Origin: G965279335 sp965279285
GTDB lineage: Bacteria; Pseudomonadota; Gammaproteobacteria; DSM-16500
Assembly (NCBI GenBank): GCA_965279285.1
Contig: OZ257148.1
Span: 744,001-808,000 of the forward strand
Length of the DNA: 64,000 bases
Direction of reading: 5' to 3'
Both the position numbers and the translations under genes were made by a program. Below the pieces are notes generated by a model. It was given only the letters and a program-made list of their open reading frames with translations. It did not search any database and was not told the origin of the DNA. Below, piece by piece: positions 16,129-25,274 of the stretch; position 1 is the first letter of the stretch; the number at the start of each line of letters is the position of its first letter.

Positions 16129-17781
16129 CTAGCAAATTTTAAGACTAATTCCTACATTTGCCGCTGCATTTTTAAAAGCGGTCGCTGAGTATTTATAATC
16201 ATTTATTGCTTTTAATACACCACATGCTGCATGAGTAAAATCAGTGGTAGCAGTCCAATAATATCGATTGGCTTGTACCATCACATTAAATGCTTTTTGA
16301 ATGTCCCAGCCATCACTAGTTGCTAACTGATAAAATAATTTGTTAAAAATCCCACTGCTATAATGAACATTCAGCGTGTCATTGTAATCTTTATAATGAC
16401 TAATTGAGCAGGGTTTTTCTGGCCAGTTGATGTCGCAATCTTTTGTGGGATCATCCATGTAACGTAGCGCTTTATTTTTTTGTTTTATGATGCTGTCACC
16501 AACCATCCAATTATTTGGTGTGTTAGTTTTGTGAGTTGTATAAGCGTAATATTCAGCAGCCTCCCCTGCCATATCAGAAAAAGCTTCGTTTAAAGCGCCG
16601 GATTGGCCATGGTAAACCAAGTTAGAATGTTGTTGAGTAAAGCCGTGACTTACTTCATGTGCACCCACATCTAGCGAAACTAAAGGATAAAATCGATGAA
16701 TGCCATCACCGAAAAACATGCGCTTATGCTCGCCATCCCAGTAGGCGTTATCAATATTTAAGTGAATTAGCATGGTGAGCATCATTGCCGCACCTTTTTC
16801 AGAAAGCACGGGTATTCCATACCACTGTTGGTACATGTCTTTAATTATTTTTCCAACAAATAAAGCATCATTACTTGGGGAGTAGCCGCCATTAATGGCA
16901 TCATGAATGGTATTCCAATAAATATTACCATGGCTAGTATCTGGGCTGGGGCAGCTAAATTGAATGGCTTCATTTGTATTATTAGCATTTTTTACGACGA
17001 CATCTTTGTTACTTAAATAGCAGATTTTACTGTTAGGGTCGCGTTGAATATTTAATTTTGGTTGGTGGCTCTCCTGACCATCATAAAAGAACTGTGTTGT
17101 TTTTTCATTTCCACCTATGCCACCACCGAAAGTGTCGACAAGCGTGTGTAAATCATCCCAGGTTTTGTAAATGGTTAATGATAGCGCATCTAAAATATAA
17201 GTTGGTTTTTGTGGAGAGGTATTGGGTATGTTGACATGAAAGCTAATTAAAAACGCCCAATGTGCTTTGTTATCCTGAGTAATAAAGATAATAGTTTCGA
17301 TTTTTTTGTCGCTTATTATTCCGTGAGTTCCATGCAATTTTTGATAAGATAAAATGGCTTGTTCTAATGCTGTTTTTTCTTGTGTATCGTTAAGTAAGTA
17401 ATTAGGGGCTTTATTTAGATCTTGTTCTATATTTTTATAAATTATTCCATCCATATTGCTAGGAAGTTTCTCCGTCAGTGTGTTGAGCTGCTTTAATGAG
17501 GAGATGTTGCCTTGTGGGATATGCAGAATAAAATCAGCTCCCCAGACGGGATAACCAGCATAAAATTGTTGTAGACGTAAATGTTGGGTGTGGTTAAAGT
17601 CTGTTGTACTGCTTTTTTGTTTGATTTGTGTGAGAGCGGCGTTAGAAGAGAAAGAGGTGAGAAGGGTGTTATCTTGGTTTTTTAAATCGATAGGTGTAGC
17701 AGAATGTGTAATAGGTGTATAGAAAATTAGGCTGCTTAATAAAATGAGACTGAACTTTTTATAATTTAAATGACGGAACAT
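16129..17781 (-). CDS. Secreted M4 (thermolysin-like) zinc metalloprotease
   Basis: A 550-aa preproprotein. The N-terminus is a signal peptide (basic start, hydrophobic core LILLSSLIFY, Ala cleavage region near HSA). A propeptide with the FTP/PepSY-like pattern follows to about residue 215. The catalytic domain has HEVSH (H375, E376, H379) and GALNEAFSD (E399), exactly the thermolysin spacing of 24 residues, and a later NVHYSSGIFNK that holds the catalytic His. Legionella ProA/Msp belongs to the same family. AAGGAG precedes the ATG. Probably exported and processed outside the cell. Confidence 0.9.
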   Translation of the reverse strand: MFRHLNYKKFSLILLSSLIFYTPITHSATPIDLKNQDNTLLTSFSSNAALTQIKQKSSTTDFNHTQHLRLQQFYAGYPVWGADFILHIPQGNISSLKQLNTLTEKLPSNMDGIIYKNIEQDLNKAPNYLLNDTQEKTALEQAILSYQKLHGTHGIISDKKIETIIFITQDNKAHWAFLISFHVNIPNTSPQKPTYILDALSLTIYKTWDDLHTLVDTFGGGIGGNEKTTQFFYDGQESHQPKLNIQRDPNSKICYLSNKDVVVKNANNTNEAIQFSCPSPDTSHGNIYWNTIHDAINGGYSPSNDALFVGKIIKDMYQQWYGIPVLSEKGAAMMLTMLIHLNIDNAYWDGEHKRMFFGDGIHRFYPLVSLDVGAHEVSHGFTQQHSNLVYHGQSGALNEAFSDMAGEAAEYYAYTTHKTNTPNNWMVGDSIIKQKNKALRYMDDPTKDCDINWPEKPCSISHYKDYNDTLNVHYSSGIFNKLFYQLATSDGWDIQKAFNVMVQANRYYWTATTDFTHAACGVLKAINDYKYSATAFKNAAANVGISLKIC

Positions 17782-17913
17782 TTTTTTCTCCTTAGATTGT
17801 TGTTTTTTAGCCGGAGATTTCCACGTTATTACGCTGTTTGCGATGACGGGTTACTGACGGCGAGATTTTTTCAGTGGATTTTTGCTTTTGTGGGGATGGT
17901 GCATGATGACGGT

Positions 17914-18046
17914 GTAACTATTCAGCAGATAAAGAGTTTGGTGGGCACGCTGCGCTTTGCCCACCCTACAAAAATAAATTATAAACAACGTAGGGTGGGC
18001 AAAGCGCAGCGTGCCCACCAAACTCTTTGTCCTGCTGGATAGTTAC
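17914..18046. repeat. Type A palindromic element, copy 6, with perfect 8-bp target duplication
   Basis: GTAACTATTCAGCAG / CTGCTGGATAGTTAC ends, arms GATAAAGAGTTTGG / CCAAACTCTTTGTC, short A/T loop. ATGACGGT is duplicated at 17906-17913 and 18047-18054. It fills about half of the 301-base gap between the protease gene and the FUSC gene; the rest is AT-rich without a visible gene. Confidence 0.92.
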
Positions 18047-18082
18047 ATGACGGTAGGAGTGTATAGCGGTGTAGAAGGGTTG

Positions 18083-19129
18083 CTATATTCTTGGATCAAT
18101 CAGTTTAGATAAATAAGTTAGTCGTGCTATTAATATTTCTGCACAAAATAAAAATGTATATGTATAAGTTGCATCATCGATACTGAGATTGTTTTTTTCA
18201 GTTAAAATGACATTTTTTATCGGGTCTATCGTTGGAATAATAACACTTAATTGTGCGTAAGAATTTTTTTCAAGATGGTTGGCCATCGTATCGAGAGCAC
18301 TATAAATTTTATCGTGAAAATCATTCAGTATAGTCATATTAGAAAATATATTTTTTGCTTGCGGTGAGCTTTTATAGGCATAATGCATAAAAGAGATAGT
18401 GCGTTGAATTTCTCGTTCACACCATAACAAATTGTTAGCTTGGATAACAATCGTTGTTTTTTTAGCAAAAGGTTCTTGTAATGCTTCACTAGCAAGTTTG
18501 CGTTGTGCTATGAGTGACTTGATGATGTTGTCATCAATCTCTTGATAGCTTTTTTCGTCATTATTATTTTGATTAATTAAAAAAGTGGCAAGATAATAAG
18601 AGCGCAATTGCCGCAACGTTTGCGTTTGTTTGCGCCGTAATAAGTTGCGGGCGTGGGTGGGAAGAATAAACTGTGAAACTAACGCAGCAATTAAGATACC
18701 AGCAGTGATTTCTAAAAACCGCCCGATAGCTGTCGTAAGAGTAGGGGTTTGACTAACTAAAATAATAGTGACGGTGACAGCGCCAAGTGTGCCTGACTCA
18801 CTGAATCTGGTTTTGCCGGTGGCGAGATAACTAAAAAAAATGGCTGACAAGGTGATTGCAATTCCTGAAACAAGGGCATTGGTGCCCGCAAGTGTCAATG
18901 TCAGCATTGCAACAATAGATCCTGATAGTGTGCCAAGAAAACGCATCGTGGATTTTTGTATCATACTACCGACATTAACTTGAGCACACATGACAACAAT
19001 GATAGTAATAATTAACCATTGATCTACGGGTAAATGAATAGTTTTAGTCAGCACAAAGCCAATTAAAACAGCTAATGCAGTTTTTATGCTGTGAATGCTT
19101 CTTTCTTTATTTAAGGTAATGTGGTTCAT
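18083..19129 (-). CDS. FUSC-family inner-membrane protein (aromatic acid exporter-like)
   Basis: A 348-aa protein. The first 165 residues form about six hydrophobic segments (for example TALAVLIGFVLTKTIHLP, WLIITIIVVMCAQ, LGTLSGSIVAMLTLTLAG), the membrane half of the fusaric acid resistance/YccS family; the rest is a soluble, mostly helical cytoplasmic domain. Relatives export aromatic carboxylic acids or affect envelope processes. The EVE-protein gene ends 6 bases upstream, so both are in one transcription unit. Substrate not deducible. Confidence 0.75.
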   Translation of the reverse strand: MNHITLNKERSIHSIKTALAVLIGFVLTKTIHLPVDQWLIITIIVVMCAQVNVGSMIQKSTMRFLGTLSGSIVAMLTLTLAGTNALVSGIAITLSAIFFSYLATGKTRFSESGTLGAVTVTIILVSQTPTLTTAIGRFLEITAGILIAALVSQFILPTHARNLLRRKQTQTLRQLRSYYLATFLINQNNNDEKSYQEIDDNIIKSLIAQRKLASEALQEPFAKKTTIVIQANNLLWCEREIQRTISFMHYAYKSSPQAKNIFSNMTILNDFHDKIYSALDTMANHLEKNSYAQLSVIIPTIDPIKNVILTEKNNLSIDDATYTYTFLFCAEILIARLTYLSKLIDPRI

Positions 19130-19135
19130 CTATTT

Positions 19136-19597
19136 TTACTCACCCAGGGTTAAAAGAATTTTTGCTTCTTCTGCTGTTACTGGTGTAATTGATAATCGAT
19201 TGCCTTTGCGAACAACGAACATAGTTTGTAAGTTAGGATGATGTTTGATTTCATCCAAAGTAATTAAGCGCGGAAATTTTTTTTTAAATTTAACATCAAC
19301 CATAAACCACCGTGGATGGTCGGCAGAACTTTTCGCATCATAAAAAGGGGAGTGTTGGTTCCATGCAGTAAAATCAGGGTACCCTGGTTTGACTATGGTT
19401 GCGAGGCCGGTGATTCCTGGAGGTGTGCAATTTGAATGGTAGAAAAAAACGTGGTCGCCTAGTTTTACTTGATCGCGTAACATATTGCGTGCTTGGTAAT
19501 TTCTTACGCCATCCCAGTGTTCGGTTTGTTGTGGACGATTCTTGAGGTCATCTATGCTAAAGGTGTCAGGTTCAGATTTGAATAACCAATAATTCAT
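19136..19597 (-). CDS. EVE-domain protein (possible modified-base reader)
   Basis: A 153-aa single-domain protein. YWLFKSEPDTFSIDDL, WDGVRNYQARNML and GDHVFFYHSN are the signature blocks of the EVE/thymocyte nuclear protein 1 family, a PUA-like fold that recognises modified nucleotides in DNA or RNA. Full family length, nothing missing. Position beside FUSC and upstream of rho is not informative about its target. Confidence 0.88.
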   Translation of the reverse strand: MNYWLFKSEPDTFSIDDLKNRPQQTEHWDGVRNYQARNMLRDQVKLGDHVFFYHSNCTPPGITGLATIVKPGYPDFTAWNQHSPFYDAKSSADHPRWFMVDVKFKKKFPRLITLDEIKHHPNLQTMFVVRKGNRLSITPVTAEEAKILLTLGE

Positions 19598-19634
19598 TGT
19601 TTGCTCCTGCTAAAGGGAGGGAAAAATGAGGGTG

Positions 19635-19759
19635 GTAACTACTCAGCTAATAAGTTTGGTGGGCACGCTGCGCTTTGCCCACCCTACAAAAAATTATAAA
19701 AATGTAGGGTGGGCAAAGCGCAGCGTGCCCACCAAGCGCTCTCTAGCTGCTGAATAGTG
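19635..19759. repeat. Type A palindromic element, copy 7
   Basis: Left end GTAACTACTCAGC; right end GCTGCTGAATAGTGG is decayed. Inner GGTGGGCACGCTGCGC arms are intact around an A/T loop, but the outer arms (CTAATAAG versus CGCTCTCTAGC) no longer match, unlike in most copies. No target duplication. Confidence 0.82.
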
Positions 19760-19775
19760 GAACGTTAATACACCC

Positions 19776-21032
19776 TTATCGCTTCATTGAATCAAAGAAA
19801 TCTTCGTTTGTTTTAGTTGCTTTTAAACGATCCATAATAAATTCAATCGCTGCTAAATCATCCATAGGATGGAGAAGCTTGCGTAAAATCCACATTTTTT
19901 GGATTTCATCTTTACTGGTAATTAATTCTTCGCGTCGAGTGCCTGATTTATTAATGTTAATGGCAGGATAAGTGCGTCTTTCTGCAATACGACGATCCAA
20001 GTGGATTTCCATATTGCCGGTTCCTTTGAATTCTTCATAAATAACATCATCCATTTTTGAGCCAGTTTCAATGAGTGCAGTTGCAATAATAGTTAAGCTG
20101 CCACCTTCCTCGATATTACGTGCAGCACCAAAAAAGCGCTTCGGACGTTGTAATGCATTGGCATCAACACCACCAGTTAAAACTTTTCCAGAAGCTGGTA
20201 CAACGGTGTTGTAAGCTCGGGCTAAGCGAGTGATAGAGTCAAGTAAGATAACAACATCGCGTTTATGTTCAACAAGGCGTTTAGCTTTTTCTATTACCAT
20301 TTCTGCAACTTGAACATGACGATTAGCTGGTTCATCAAAAGTGCTGGCAATGACTTCGCCTTTTACTGAGCGGGTCATTTCTGTGACTTCTTCTGGACGT
20401 TCATCGATCAAGAGTACGATTAAGTAACATTCAGGATGATTTTGTGAAATGGAGTGAGCAATGTTTTGTAACATCATGGTTTTACCCGCTTTAGGCGGAG
20501 ATACAATCAAGCCACGTTGACCTTTTCCTATTGGGGCAGCTAAATCAATGATGCGGGCAGTGATATCTTCAGTGCTGCCGTTGCCGCATTCCATTTTTAA
20601 GCGTTCATTGGCAAATAAAGGGGTTAGGTTTTCAAAGAGGACTTTGTTTTTGGCATTTTCAGGGGCATCAAAATTGATATGGTCTACTTTAAGAAGGGCA
20701 AAGTAACGTTCACCTTCTTTTGGGGGGCGAATTTTTCCAGAGATCGTGTCACCAGTCCGCAAGTTGAAGCGACGAATTTGGCTGGGTGAAACGTAAATAT
20801 CATCAGGGCCCGCGAGGTAAGAGCCTTCGGCAGAGCGTAAAAAGCCAAAACCATCTTGGAGGATTTCTAAAACACCGTCACCATAAATATCTTCACCCCG
20901 TTTTGCGTGGGCTTTAAGGATCGCGAAGATAATGTCTTGTTTGCGCGAGCGCGCCATGTTTTCAAGGCCATATTCGTCGGAAAGGAGGATGAGGTCAGCT
21001 GCGCTTTTTTTCTTTAGTTCGGTTAAATTCAT
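19776..21032 (-). CDS. rho: Transcription termination factor Rho
   Basis: A 418-aa hexameric RNA helicase that ends transcription of untranslated RNAs. In order: the N-terminal Rho domain (LTELKKKSAADLILLSDEYG), the cold-shock-like RNA-binding region with GDGVLEILQDGFGFLRS, Walker A PPKAGKT, Walker B VVILLDSITRLARAYN, the Q-loop region and SGTRREELI. Length matches the family. The gene lies downstream of trxA, as in many gammaproteobacteria, after a long leader of about 270 bases with hairpins. Confidence 0.97.
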   Translation of the reverse strand: MNLTELKKKSAADLILLSDEYGLENMARSRKQDIIFAILKAHAKRGEDIYGDGVLEILQDGFGFLRSAEGSYLAGPDDIYVSPSQIRRFNLRTGDTISGKIRPPKEGERYFALLKVDHINFDAPENAKNKVLFENLTPLFANERLKMECGNGSTEDITARIIDLAAPIGKGQRGLIVSPPKAGKTMMLQNIAHSISQNHPECYLIVLLIDERPEEVTEMTRSVKGEVIASTFDEPANRHVQVAEMVIEKAKRLVEHKRDVVILLDSITRLARAYNTVVPASGKVLTGGVDANALQRPKRFFGAARNIEEGGSLTIIATALIETGSKMDDVIYEEFKGTGNMEIHLDRRIAERRTYPAININKSGTRREELITSKDEIQKMWILRKLLHPMDDLAAIEFIMDRLKATKTNEDFFDSMKR

Positions 21033-21097
21033 ATTGATTTTTTGCCCATTTGTAAAAAAATGATGTTAGTGTTCATTACATAAAACTCTCGGGATTT

Positions 21098-21152
21098 ACT
21101 GTAAATACAGGTCAAATGCTTAAACATAAGACTCAGTGTTTGGATTTACAGT
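21098..21152. promoter_or_regulatory. Inverted repeat in the rho leader
   Basis: ACTGTAAAT (21098-21106) and ATTTACAGT (21144-21152) can pair as a 9-bp stem with a 37-base loop in the untranslated leader of rho. The left arm is also part of a smaller palindrome, ATTTACTGTAAAT. It could be a regulator-binding site or part of rho autoregulation; there is no direct evidence for either. Confidence 0.35.
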
Positions 21153-21226
21153 GAGGTGTTTCGATAGGTTACGAGGTCATTCAAAGCTAAACATATCATT
21201 AAATTATTTTAAATTCTAGTGTTAAA

Positions 21227-21281
21227 TGAAGGGGGTTGTGAGCAACCTTCATATCACCCCCGTTATTTGGCAGGGGTGATA
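21227..21281 (-). terminator. Double hairpin downstream of trxA
   Basis: Reading leftward after trxA, a strong stem TATCACCCC/GGGGTGATA (9 bp, 21252-21281) is followed directly by TGAAGG/CCTTCA (21227-21251). There is no long T-tract, so it may be an attenuator, a processing site or a Rho-type terminator rather than a simple intrinsic one. Confidence 0.45.
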
Positions 21282-21300
21282 GCGATAAATACACAAGATT

Positions 21301-21627
21301 TCAAATGTTAGTATCAATAAAAGTCATTAATTCATTTTTAGATAATAGGCCGACTTGAGTAGCAATAACTTGGCCATCTTTAAATAGAATCAGTGTAGGA
21401 ATGCCTCTAACGCCGAATTTAGGCGGGGTGGAGGGATTGCTATCAACGTCGAGTTTAATAATTTTAACTTTGCCCGTATATTTTTGCGAGAGGTCTTCTA
21501 GGATAGGCGTAATTGCTTTGCAAGGGCCGCACCACTGTGCCCAAAAGTCAACGAGGACAGGAATGTTGGATTCAATTACATCAGTTTCAAATGAGCTGTC
21601 AGTAACAGCTGAAATCGTTGTGCTCAT
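21301..21627 (-). CDS. trxA: Thioredoxin
   Basis: A 108-aa cytoplasmic thiol-disulfide reductase. The active site WCGPCK is present in VDFWAQWCGPCKAI, and the cis-Pro loop is in GVRGIPTLILFKDG. Length and motifs are standard for thioredoxin 1, which passes electrons from thioredoxin reductase to ribonucleotide reductase and others; it may also feed DsbD, whose gene is elsewhere in this window. Upstream of rho in the common trxA-rho order. Confidence 0.95.
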   Translation of the reverse strand: MSTTISAVTDSSFETDVIESNIPVLVDFWAQWCGPCKAITPILEDLSQKYTGKVKIIKLDVDSNPSTPPKFGVRGIPTLILFKDGQVIATQVGLLSKNELMTFIDTNI

Positions 21628-21739
21628 GATAAATACCTTCTGGTTTTATAATAAAATTAACTAGGGAAAAGTATTTCATTTTTAGAGAGTTTTGCAAGCT
21701 TTTTCCGCTTAATTTTGCGATTTATATCAACAGGGCTGT

Positions 21740-21891
21740 GTAACTATTCAGCAGCAAGGGTGCGTGCGAGTGCAGCACTTAAAATAGAGTGACTTGCTTG
21801 CCATGGATGGCAAGCCTAAAACAGGGATGTTTCGCTTGGAGCGGCATTTTAAGTGCTGCACTCGCACGCACTCTTGCTGCTGAATAGTTAC
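21740..21891. repeat. Type B palindromic element, copy 8
   Basis: Same outer ends as type A (GTAACTATTCAGCAGC / GCTGCTGAATAGTTAC) but a different interior: arms GGTGCGTGCGAGTGCAGC / GCTGCACTCGCACGCACT and a conserved core with CTTGCCATGGATGGCAAG. No flanking duplication (AGGGCTGT versus TTTACTTA). It ends 1 base before the stop codon of the ACP gene. Confidence 0.88.
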
Positions 21892-21892
21892 T

Positions 21893-22186
21893 TTACTTAT
21901 TGACGGATAGCCTAGATTGTCGAGGAGTGCTGGTAATAATAGCTAATAAAATAGCCTTAAGTGTATCGGCTTCGATAAACAAGTGCTGTGATAGTTGTAG
22001 GCTAAACTTTTTTTCTATTCGGGTAAACAGCTCTGCTTTACCTAGACTATCTATACCAAGCTGATGTTGTAGTGAACAATCTAAAGTGATTGGGTGATCA
22101 GAATTTTTTTCGCCTTGATCCATCAGCAGTTCCTGGGTGAGCATAATGAGGATTTTTTCAATATTGCGGGTATCTGCAGGTTTCAT
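21893..22186 (-). CDS. Acyl carrier protein-like protein
   Basis: A 97-aa protein with the phosphopantetheine site GIDSLGKAELFTRIE (S47) in a four-helix ACP pattern. It is not the housekeeping AcpP: that is shorter, very acidic and lies in the fab cluster. It begins 2 bases after the ubiH stop codon and ends at a palindromic element, so it is the last gene of the ygfB-pepP-ubiH unit, an unusual place for an ACP. Its acyl or aminoacyl partner is not in the window. Confidence 0.75.
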   Translation of the reverse strand: MKPADTRNIEKILIMLTQELLMDQGEKNSDHPITLDCSLQHQLGIDSLGKAELFTRIEKKFSLQLSQHLFIEADTLKAILLAIITSTPRQSRLSVNK

Positions 22187-22188
22187 GG

Positions 22189-23361
22189 CTACTCTCGTAA
22201 TAAGTGGGAAATTTTTCCAGTGCGCCCCATGGCTTTTTGCATAAATAAATTTTTAGCTGGCAGACAAAAATCTAGACCTAACATGCCGAGTTGTCGAGTT
22301 AAATTTAACATAAAAAAATCGCTAGAGAATAATTTTGTTAAATTATCCGCTAATTTAATTCTGCTTGATGTGACTAGATTTAAATTAGGAAGCCAATCTT
22401 TAACATTATGAATAGAGTGAGGATTTATTTTTTCAGCCAATTCTGCAATTTCAAATAAGGCTACATTTAATCCTTGAGCGGCAACTGGATGTAAAGTATG
22501 CGCTGCATTACCGATAAGAACAATATTTTTTTTGTATGACTCTTTGGCTAAAATTAATTTAAGTGGATAAGTATGACGTTGTGCAATTTTTTTAAGACGG
22601 CCTAAGCGGTAGCCAAATTGTTTTTGTAATTGTGAAAGAAACTCTTCGTCGGTTAATTGTAATAGTTCAGCAATGTTTTCGTTGTTGTCAGTCCAGATAG
22701 TTGCTGCACGTTGTTCGGTTAATGGTAGCATCGCAATCGCACCGTGCTTTAAAAAGCGCTCATAAGCTATATTGTGATGATGGCGTTGTAGCTGCGTTAT
22801 AGTGACAATAGCACTTTGTTGATAGTCCACTGTTTCGATCGGAATGTTGAGAAGTTGGCGTACGGTTGAGTGGGTACCATCTGCGCCGATAATTATTTTT
22901 CCTTGTAATTTAAGGTCAGAATTTTTTTCTGTTTGCAGTGTAAGTGTAGTCAATTCATCATCTAGGCTAAGAGTCTTTAATGTAGCAGGCCTTATGATAG
23001 TGATGTTAGAAAGTTTTTTTAGTTTTTCAGTAAGTGCTGCATTAATATATTTTGCTGGAATGAGATGCCCAAGTGTATCTAAGTTAAGTTCTTTAGCTTG
23101 AATTCGAGTTATGCCAAAATGGCCTCGATGTGAAACGTGAAGTTGTTTGATTGCTTCAGCATGCGGTACAAGAGCAGGCCAGATGTTTAAGTTTTTAAAT
23201 AAACAACAGCTCTCATGCGTGAGCGCGATTAAGCGAGGATCATTTGTGTTTGACTCAGGGGCTGCATCAACTAAGGCAATACGTAATTGTGGTTGCTGTA
23301 GAGCACATGCAAGTGATGCTCCAACCATTCCGCCACCAATAATAATCACATCATATTGCAT
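22189..23361 (-). CDS. ubiH: UbiH-family FAD monooxygenase (ubiquinone biosynthesis)
   Basis: A 390-aa flavoprotein hydroxylase. IIIGGGMVGASLACAL is the N-terminal dinucleotide fold, GADGTHSTVRQLL the DG motif, and LIGNAAHTLHPVAAQGLN the GD-type FAD/ribityl motif, all in order and spaced as in UbiH/UbiF/UbiI. The position directly after pepP, as in ygfB-pepP-ubiH operons, favours UbiH, which hydroxylates the ubiquinone ring. A visC/ubiI gene, often next, is missing; an ACP gene stands in its place. Confidence 0.85.
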   Translation of the reverse strand: MQYDVIIIGGGMVGASLACALQQPQLRIALVDAAPESNTNDPRLIALTHESCCLFKNLNIWPALVPHAEAIKQLHVSHRGHFGITRIQAKELNLDTLGHLIPAKYINAALTEKLKKLSNITIIRPATLKTLSLDDELTTLTLQTEKNSDLKLQGKIIIGADGTHSTVRQLLNIPIETVDYQQSAIVTITQLQRHHHNIAYERFLKHGAIAMLPLTEQRAATIWTDNNENIAELLQLTDEEFLSQLQKQFGYRLGRLKKIAQRHTYPLKLILAKESYKKNIVLIGNAAHTLHPVAAQGLNVALFEIAELAEKINPHSIHNVKDWLPNLNLVTSSRIKLADNLTKLFSSDFFMLNLTRQLGMLGLDFCLPAKNLFMQKAMGRTGKISHLLRE

Positions 23362-23363
23362 AA

Positions 23364-24674
23364 TTATGCCGACATTAAATTTTCAATTTCACTAATCGCT
23401 TTCGGTGCATGCTGACTTAAAACATCATAACCATTTTCTGTTACTAAAATATCATCTTCAATTCGAATGCCAATATTATGCCAACGAGAATCTACATTAG
23501 AGTTATCAGCTGCGATATAAATACCTGGCTCAACAGTTCTTACCATGCCAGCCTCTAATTTTCGGCATTTTTCACCTATTTTATAGCGACCTGCATCGTG
23601 AGTGTCTAGTCCTAGCCAATGACCTGAGCGATGCATATAAAATGGAAAATAAGCTTTTTGTTCAATAAGAGAATTTAATTCGCCTTTGAGTAAACCGAGA
23701 TCGATTAAGCCTTGAGTAATTGTTTTGACACAAATATCATCGACCGCTGACCATGCTAATCCAGGTTTTATTGCTTCTATTCCAGCTAATTGTGCTGCTA
23801 ACACAATTTCGTATATCGCTTTTTGTTCTGGAGAAAAATGGCCATTTGCAGGAAAAGTGCGAGTTACATCGGAAGCGTAATATTGGTACTCACAACCGGC
23901 ATCAATTAATACCATATCACCCGCTTGAATAATTTGGTCATTGTTATTGTAATGTAAAATGCAGCTATTAGCACCGCTGCCGACAATGGAAGTGTATGCG
24001 CAAAAGCGCGCGCCATGGCGTTGAAATTCATACGTTATTTCTGCTTCAAGTTGATATTCATTCATGCCAGGTTTGCAGGTTTGCATAGCACGGCGATGAG
24101 CGGCAGCAGAAATTTCTGCAGCTTTGCGCATGAGTGCGATTTCACTTTGCGATTTTACTACACGCATTTCATGTAAAATAGGTTTGATATCAAAGATGGC
24201 TTGCGGCAATTCGGTGCCTACTTGAATTTTTGCGCGGATATTTTCTCTGGCGTGTAATAGGATTTTATCATTTTGGCAATTTTCGTTGAGGGAGTAATAA
24301 ATATTTTCTCGACCTTCTAGAAGCTCGGGTAATTTGCTGGATAATTCGTTGATAGGAAATGATTGTGCAGCGCCAAAATTTTTGCACGCGCCTTCTTGTC
24401 CGGAACGATAGCCATTCCAGATTTCTTCTTTATGATCGCGTACTCGATTAAATAGTACAAATTCGCCTTCTTTGCGTTGTGGTAAAAGTACTAGGGCTGC
24501 TTCAGGCTCTTCAAAACCAGTAAGATAATAAAAGTCGCTGTTTTGTCGATAAGGATATTCATGATGATGATTGCGAAAAGTGATAGGTGTAGCCATTAAA
24601 ATAATAATGCTATTAGCAGGAACTTTTTGCATTAATGCTTGGCGTCGTTGTGCGAATTCAGACATTGTAATCAC
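23364..24674 (-). CDS. pepP: Xaa-Pro aminopeptidase P
   Basis: A 436-aa metalloenzyme that removes N-terminal residues before proline. The N-terminal creatinase-like domain (NSDFYYLTGFEEPEAALVLLP) is followed by the pita-bread catalytic domain with DAGCEYQYYASDVTRTFP (metal Asp pair), HRSGHWLGLDTHD (His) and EPGIYI (Glu). GTG at 24674 is chosen because AAGGAG lies 9-10 bases upstream, a better spacing than for the ATG three codons later. Between ygfB and ubiH as in many gammaproteobacteria. Confidence 0.93.
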   Translation of the reverse strand: MITMSEFAQRRQALMQKVPANSIIILMATPITFRNHHHEYPYRQNSDFYYLTGFEEPEAALVLLPQRKEGEFVLFNRVRDHKEEIWNGYRSGQEGACKNFGAAQSFPINELSSKLPELLEGRENIYYSLNENCQNDKILLHARENIRAKIQVGTELPQAIFDIKPILHEMRVVKSQSEIALMRKAAEISAAAHRRAMQTCKPGMNEYQLEAEITYEFQRHGARFCAYTSIVGSGANSCILHYNNNDQIIQAGDMVLIDAGCEYQYYASDVTRTFPANGHFSPEQKAIYEIVLAAQLAGIEAIKPGLAWSAVDDICVKTITQGLIDLGLLKGELNSLIEQKAYFPFYMHRSGHWLGLDTHDAGRYKIGEKCRKLEAGMVRTVEPGIYIAADNSNVDSRWHNIGIRIEDDILVTENGYDVLSQHAPKAISEIENLMSA

Positions 24675-24695
24675 TTTTTATAGCTCCTTGCAGTT

Positions 24696-25274
24696 TTAAT
24701 GTAACCAAGAATCCTGGTCTGAGCCTATCTCAGGGCTGGGATTTTTAAATTCATGAAAGATCATTAGTACAGCTAATCTAATATATTCCAGTAATTCAAA
24801 ATAAGCCGCTTCATTTTCTTCATCCTGTTGTAAGTCATCGTAGTTTACCTGAGAAATCTCTAGAATGTCATTGAGTGTATCAGTAATTTCACTGGGCTCA
24901 CGGTTTTCGATGGGGACATGACAATGTTTTAATCCGCTTAAATACCCTTGGCACCAGGAACCCAAAGCCTCTGTACGTAAATTGATTGCAGTTTTATCAT
25001 CGGGCAGCAGTAAGGTAAATTCAAATGAAAACTCGCTAATGAGGTGAAAGCTTGTTTCAAAGAGTTGTTGCAAAATTTCTCTAGCAGCTTTGCTTTTATG
25101 TTCTGCTAGGACTTTTTTTTGCCAAGAATTGTCAGTCTTGCCGCTTGTGGCACAAAGTAATCCACAAATAAAGCCATGTACTTGAGCAACAAGAAAAGGC
25201 GTTTCTGTTGCATCTAAGGCTGTCGTTACGTCAGTATAGTTGGGGAGTGATGGAGTAATGGCCATAATATGCAT
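24696..25274 (-). CDS. ygfB: YgfB/UPF0149 family protein
   Basis: A 192-aa all-helical protein. VHGFICGLLCATS near residue 35 and LGSWCQGYLSGL in the middle are the conserved blocks of UPF0149, and NYDDLQQDEENEAAYFELLEYIRLAVLMI ends it in the family manner. In Pseudomonas the homologue influences gene expression and antibiotic response; biochemical role otherwise unclear. First gene of ygfB-pepP-ubiH. An alternative ATG lies three codons downstream (25265) and may be the true start. Confidence 0.82.
   Translation of the reverse strand: MHIMAITPSLPNYTDVTTALDATETPFLVAQVHGFICGLLCATSGKTDNSWQKKVLAEHKSKAAREILQQLFETSFHLISEFSFEFTLLLPDDKTAINLRTEALGSWCQGYLSGLKHCHVPIENREPSEITDTLNDILEISQVNYDDLQQDEENEAAYFELLEYIRLAVLMIFHEFKNPSPEIGSDQDSWLH

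Noticed and set aside
15941..16135. 64-codon leftward frame with VGWAKRSVPT
   Set aside because: It is almost entirely translation of palindromic element copy 5.
17770..18042. 90-codon frame before the FUSC gene
   Set aside because: Second half is palindromic element copy 6, first half is the antisense start and promoter of the protease gene.
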